A stretch of 64,000 nucleotides of DNA from the NCBI GenBank assembly GCA_033239525.1, contig BSYO01000033.1:11461501-11525500 (forward strand). The letters run 5' to 3'. Source of the stretch: Nepenthes gracilis (lineage: Eukaryota > Streptophyta > Magnoliopsida > Caryophyllales > Nepenthaceae). Position 1 is the first letter of the stretch, and each line of letters starts with the position of its first letter. Below the pieces are notes generated by a model. It had not been told where the DNA came from. It did not search any database and worked only from the letters and a program-made list of their open reading frames with translations. The position numbers and the translations under genes are program-made. Shown here piece by piece: positions 60,614 through 64,000 of the stretch.

Positions 60614-61403
60614 AATTTGATTCAAAACCTTCTAGACTTTTTAAGAGTCCAAGGTGATGTGTCCTTCGTGAGACAAACCCAAGCATTCAAAAAGCTCAAC
60701 CAAGTGATGTATTCTTGTTGGGTCCTCTATATGATCACATATAAAGATGGACTATTAATGCAGGAAAATCATGGCAAAGTCTATATCTTTCTTTGTGGAC
60801 AAATCAACTTAAATTCCTTCAAATAGCTATTATGGAGTCCTAATATTATCTTTACACCTAAAACCTAAAGATTTTTTTATTTTTGGAAATTGCACCAATA
60901 ATGCTCAATGTTCATGTCAATCTCAAACAACCATTACAATCTCTAAAAAAAAAGATAATTACTAGCTTCACTAACAAAGCAATCACATTAAGATTTAAAC
61001 ACCTTACATGTCTAGAGTTAGAAGCCTAATGAATAAATATAGTCAAAAATATTTATAATTTGATAAGTTAAGACATTATTTGTCCAAAATGATGGGCTAT
61101 ATTTTCTCTCCATTACTGCATTGAGGGATTTTTGTGACCCAAAATTTATCAACTTGCATATAGAAACAATCAAGATACAGAATGCATGCACATTCACATT
61201 TTAAATGTGCACCTTTTTAGCTATCATAGGATGATATTATAGTTATTGCCGTAATTCTACGGGACTTTGGTCATTATTAAAGGCATAGCAAAGTACTGTT
61301 ATTAGAAATGCATATTTATCAAAATTCACAAAACAATAGTAGTGAGACAAATAGAAAAACACCATGGTATGCAACAAAAGTGAAATGTGAATGTGTGTCT
61401 CAT
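60614..61403. other. Large LRR intron, right part
   Basis: Host intron sequence between the Tat element and LRR exon 4. No feature supported. Confidence 0.5.
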
Positions 61404-61475
61404 ATTCTCCTCAAGCAGCTCAAATTTCCCAAGCTATTGGGCAAAGCTCCTCCAAGTTGGTTGTCTTCCAATACC
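61404..61475 (-). pseudogene. LRR exon 4 (VLEDNQLGGALPNSLGNL)
   Basis: 72 nt, acceptor TCAAG. It encodes VLEDNQLGGALPNSLGNL then SCLRRI. The bases after the exon are ATGAGA, where GTGAGA would be expected, so the donor is lost by a +1 G-to-A change. The next LRR exon lies more than 14 kb away because the plus-strand Tat element sits in this intron. Confidence 0.8.
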
Positions 61476-61547
61476 CTTGAAAAGAAAGGTGATAATCAAT
61501 TGGGGCCTAGCGATGATAAAAATCAATCAGATAATATAATGACTTAC

Positions 61548-61619
61548 AATTCCTCTAAGGTGGGAATTTGACCAAGTTCCTTTGAAATTGAACCACTAAT
61601 ACAGTTTATTACTAGGAAT
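61548..61619 (-). pseudogene. LRR exon 3 (ISGSISKELGQIPTLEEL)
   Basis: 72 nt, acceptor TTGCAG and donor GTAAGT. It encodes ISGSISKELGQIPTLEEL. The first leucines of the repeat are altered (FLVINC), but the frame is open. Confidence 0.8.
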
Positions 61620-61702
61620 CTGCAAATGTATTAATGGTTATAATTCTTACATGAAAAAACTAATTAATTTTTAAAATTGATAGGAGAGAACAGTTCACGT
61701 AC

Positions 61703-61771
61703 AGAATTACCAGAGGGATCATAACAAAACTTGTGGGAATTGACCCATTTATATAATTTCGACTCAGATCA
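61703..61771 (-). pseudogene. LRR exon 2 (DLSRNYINGSIPTSF)
   Basis: 69 nt. It encodes DLSRNYINGSIPTSF then VMIPLVIL. Acceptor ATGCAG and donor GTACGT. The frame is open. Confidence 0.85.
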
Positions 61772-61968
61772 CTGCATAAGAAAACAGACAAAAGTCAAGA
61801 ACTCAGATGTTACACCCAATGGTTATCTACATCCACTCTTTTGGACCTCCACCACAATGGCAAGGCATTAAGCATATGGAAAATGAGATAGGTTTTTTTG
61901 TCCATTCAAAGTGAGTGTAAAAGATGATTCATGTTTTGGCGAAAGTCAGTGTAAAAGACCTCATTTAC

Positions 61969-62040
61969 ATTTCTTGCAGGTGAGGGAGATTTCCAAATTC
62001 AGCAGGAAGAACGCCACAAAGGTTGAGACCCTTTAATTGT
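61969..62040 (-). pseudogene. LRR exon 1 seen (QLKGLNLCGVLPAEFGN)
   Basis: 72 nt. It encodes QLKGLNLCGVLPAEFGNL followed by PHLQEM, the first LRR after the N-terminal cap in this family. The acceptor TTGTAG and donor GTAAAT are canonical. The frame is open. Confidence 0.85.
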
Positions 62041-64000
62041 CTACAAGAATAGGAAAGTATGACGAAACAATCAAATGAGAACACTGGAATTCATAAGAGG
62101 CCACACATAGTGGTCCGGTAATGGTCGTTGTAAATTATAGTTGTTTTAATCTATCATAGAAAATTCAAAATCAAGTTTCCACACTAAGTTCTGCATGATG
62201 CAATTATTATCCTTGATCCTTGGACTAATAATTCCACACAAACATAAATGTGCCACCTATAAAGGTGTTCAGACTCTTTGATGTGTTTAAGAAAGGATTC
62301 AACAATCGTGGTTATTGGTTAAACAATGTCACCAGAAACGCTTATTGAGTGCTACTTAGACTCTACTTGTTTGTCGAAAAATATTTATTTGATGGAAAAT
62401 AATTTTCACGGAAATTAATTTATAGAAAATGTTTTCCACATTTTTTATGAAAAATAGTTTCAAAGAAAATAACTTCTTAACGAAATATTTTCCAATGTGT
62501 GGCATGTATAAAAAAATATATAGTATCACACAAATCTATCAACGACATTAAATATCAATTGTTATTGATTATAGTAGTATTTTTAAAACTGTGATAATAT
62601 TTTATAATCAAGAAAATATTTAAATTCATAAATAATCATCCCTTAATATGTACATATTTTGTTTTAAAAATCTCACCAAGAAAGATTTGTCTAGACGTGG
62701 GCCATAAAACATGCACCATGAATATAGCTAAAACATTCTAGTTACATAGTCAAATATTGCAAACAAAGCAATATATTGCAGAAAACATTATGAAAGAATA
62801 GTTCACAATAATAAAACATTAAACGGAATAACAATTTTGGTTCCCATCTTGTAGGGAGTTTCCTGCTCGTCTACCTAAATCTGTTCTATTTTTTTTTTTT
62901 TTTTTGGAAATCAAGTACAAAACCTTCATAAGAGATAAATTACATCTCTTAGTCTAGAAGCATTCTCCTTCCAATGGTGGGCAACATTGTCTACACAAAC
63001 GTTAATTATCAAATAAGGTTTAAGAACTGGTTTCAAAACAAGAAAATTTGACAACTATAGATTTGACTTTCATGAAGTGTAATACATATTTCTATCATAT
63101 TGGAGTATTAACTCAAGAAACAAGTTTCAAATTGGCCAAGAAAAAAGTGTGCAAGCTCGACATTTCAATTATAAATTTTTTTATGCATCACACTAACAAC
63201 TATGGATACCAATATGGGCACATATACGACATTAAACTGACAATATAACACATTAATATTCTAAAATATAGAACACAATACATAAGGGGCACTTTAACTG
63301 AAATTTATCCCTTTTTTTATAATTATGGGATATAATTAATCAAACAACAATTTTTTACATGAAATAATAATCAACAGATGAACTTACAAATTATAATTTT
63401 TCCAAGCTATTTACTTATAAAGAGATTCTTGAATAAGTGATTAATCAAAGTAAAAAATGGTAGAGGTATTTAAGAAAAAATGTAATTGATATTGTTTTCA
63501 AGACAAAAAGAAAAAAAATAGAAAAGAAAAGGAGAGCCAAGAAAAAGATATAGTCAAGATTTGCTACTATTTTCACAAGAAAAAAAAAGAAAAAAAAAAA
63601 AAAAGAGGAGATGATCAATCAATGAACATTGGACAATAATTCAATTGAGAGTCTAAGTCATAACATAAGGCTTAAAGCCTCATTTCCAACCAAGGAGCTA
63701 GACCTTGGGAAAGAAATAACCAAGGGAAAGAAAGTATTCAAATAATGATCCAACAAGACAACAATAAAGTTATGGCATGAATAGAATAGTATTAACATCC
63801 ACAAAGTTTGGTATATGCAAAAAATTTTACCAAAAATAGAAGGAATGAAAAAGAAACTAGGGATTTGTTAAAACACACATAAGAATAAATTTATCGGGAA
63901 CAAAAATAGCACTAAGCAAGTACCAGATCTCCATCAACAGCCATCCCCAAGACCTCGCCTCAATATCATCCCATTCTGACATGCCCTCTTTTCTCTTTTT
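62041..64000. other. Upstream region of the receptor-kinase pseudogene
   Basis: I looked for the N-terminal exons (signal peptide and the Cys-rich cap before the first LRR) on the minus strand and did not find them. They are either lost, too diverged, or beyond the window. Poly-A/T tracts occur at 62890 and 63580. Confidence 0.5.

Larger units (their letters stand above)
31966..62040 (-). pseudogene. LRR-malectin receptor-like kinase (LRR-VIII-2, RFK1/At1g53430-like) pseudogene
   Basis: About 21 exons on the minus strand follow the family order: eleven LRR exons (mostly 72 or 69 nt, one repeat each, phase 2), a short linker, a Cys-containing exon, malectin (two exons), a transmembrane exon and five kinase exons, ending at TGA 31966-31968. 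Intact members are plasma-membrane receptors of about 1000 residues. The signal-peptide and N-terminal Cys exons were not found between 62041 and 64000. Lesions include a TGA in the LRR exon near 46918, frameshifts at 47015-47086, 39905-40268, 36268-36503 and 33822-33971, a TAG at 37182-37392, a TGA at 36268-36503, and three LRR exons with AT where the GT donor should be. Introns are inflated by transposons; the largest spans 47087-61403. Confidence 0.85.

Noticed and set aside
50224..60640. Target-site duplication 'tagact' around the plus-strand Tat element
   Set aside because: tagact occurs before the 5' LTR and again near 60633, but about 20 bp beyond the 3' LTR end, so it is not a proper 5-bp duplication.
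60617..60826. Short plus-strand ORF next to the Tat 3' LTR
   Set aside because: It has no recognisable domain and lies in intron sequence; probably chance.
62950..63010. Minus-strand peptide near poly-T (DNVAHHWKENASRLR)
   Set aside because: Considered as an N-terminal receptor exon or LINE piece; no family match that I can defend.

Overview
The window is a repeat-rich, AT-rich stretch of nuclear DNA from a flowering plant, probably a long-lived species with a large genome. Three things point to this: fragments of an angiosperm LRR-malectin receptor kinase with GT-AG introns, abundant Ty3/gypsy elements of the Tekay/Del and Tat types, and an insert of chloroplast DNA. I see no clearly intact host gene. 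The species cannot be named from this sequence.

Layout: (1) 1-5650 is a decayed Tekay/Del-type element; its 3' LTR runs into a 100-N assembly gap (5651-5750). (2) 5751-6467 is unassigned sequence. (3) 6468-8507 is one arm of a ~2.04 kb inverted repeat; the other arm is at 25750-27784. (4) 8508-9857 is a duplicated piece of the receptor-kinase gene containing one intact kinase exon. (5) 9858-25743 is a rearranged Tat-lineage element with gag-pol on the minus strand. It has a 5' LTR, an internal tandem duplication, a 2.76 kb deletion, and an antisense accessory gene with its own TATA box. (6) 28695-29130 is the first exon of a VTE6-like (DUF92) membrane-protein gene, disrupted. (7) 31966-62040 on the minus strand is a large LRR-VIII-2 (RFK1/At1g53430-like) receptor-kinase pseudogene. 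About 21 exons can be traced, in the expected order: LRRs, malectin, transmembrane segment, kinase. Its introns carry a ycf1 chloroplast fragment, several copies of a MITE-like AT-rich repeat, a 4.5 kb solo LTR with three 1.1 kb internal repeats, and a complete but old Tat element on the plus strand (50229-60613).

The receptor kinase has nonsense codons, frameshifts and changed splice sites spread along it, so it is almost certainly non-functional, at least as assembled. All retroelement ORFs are broken. I found no new defence, secretion or biosynthetic system. The best leads are the antisense accessory genes shared by the two Tat elements, the repeat-bearing solo LTR, the duplicated kinase exon that is more intact than its counterpart, and the small MITE-like family.
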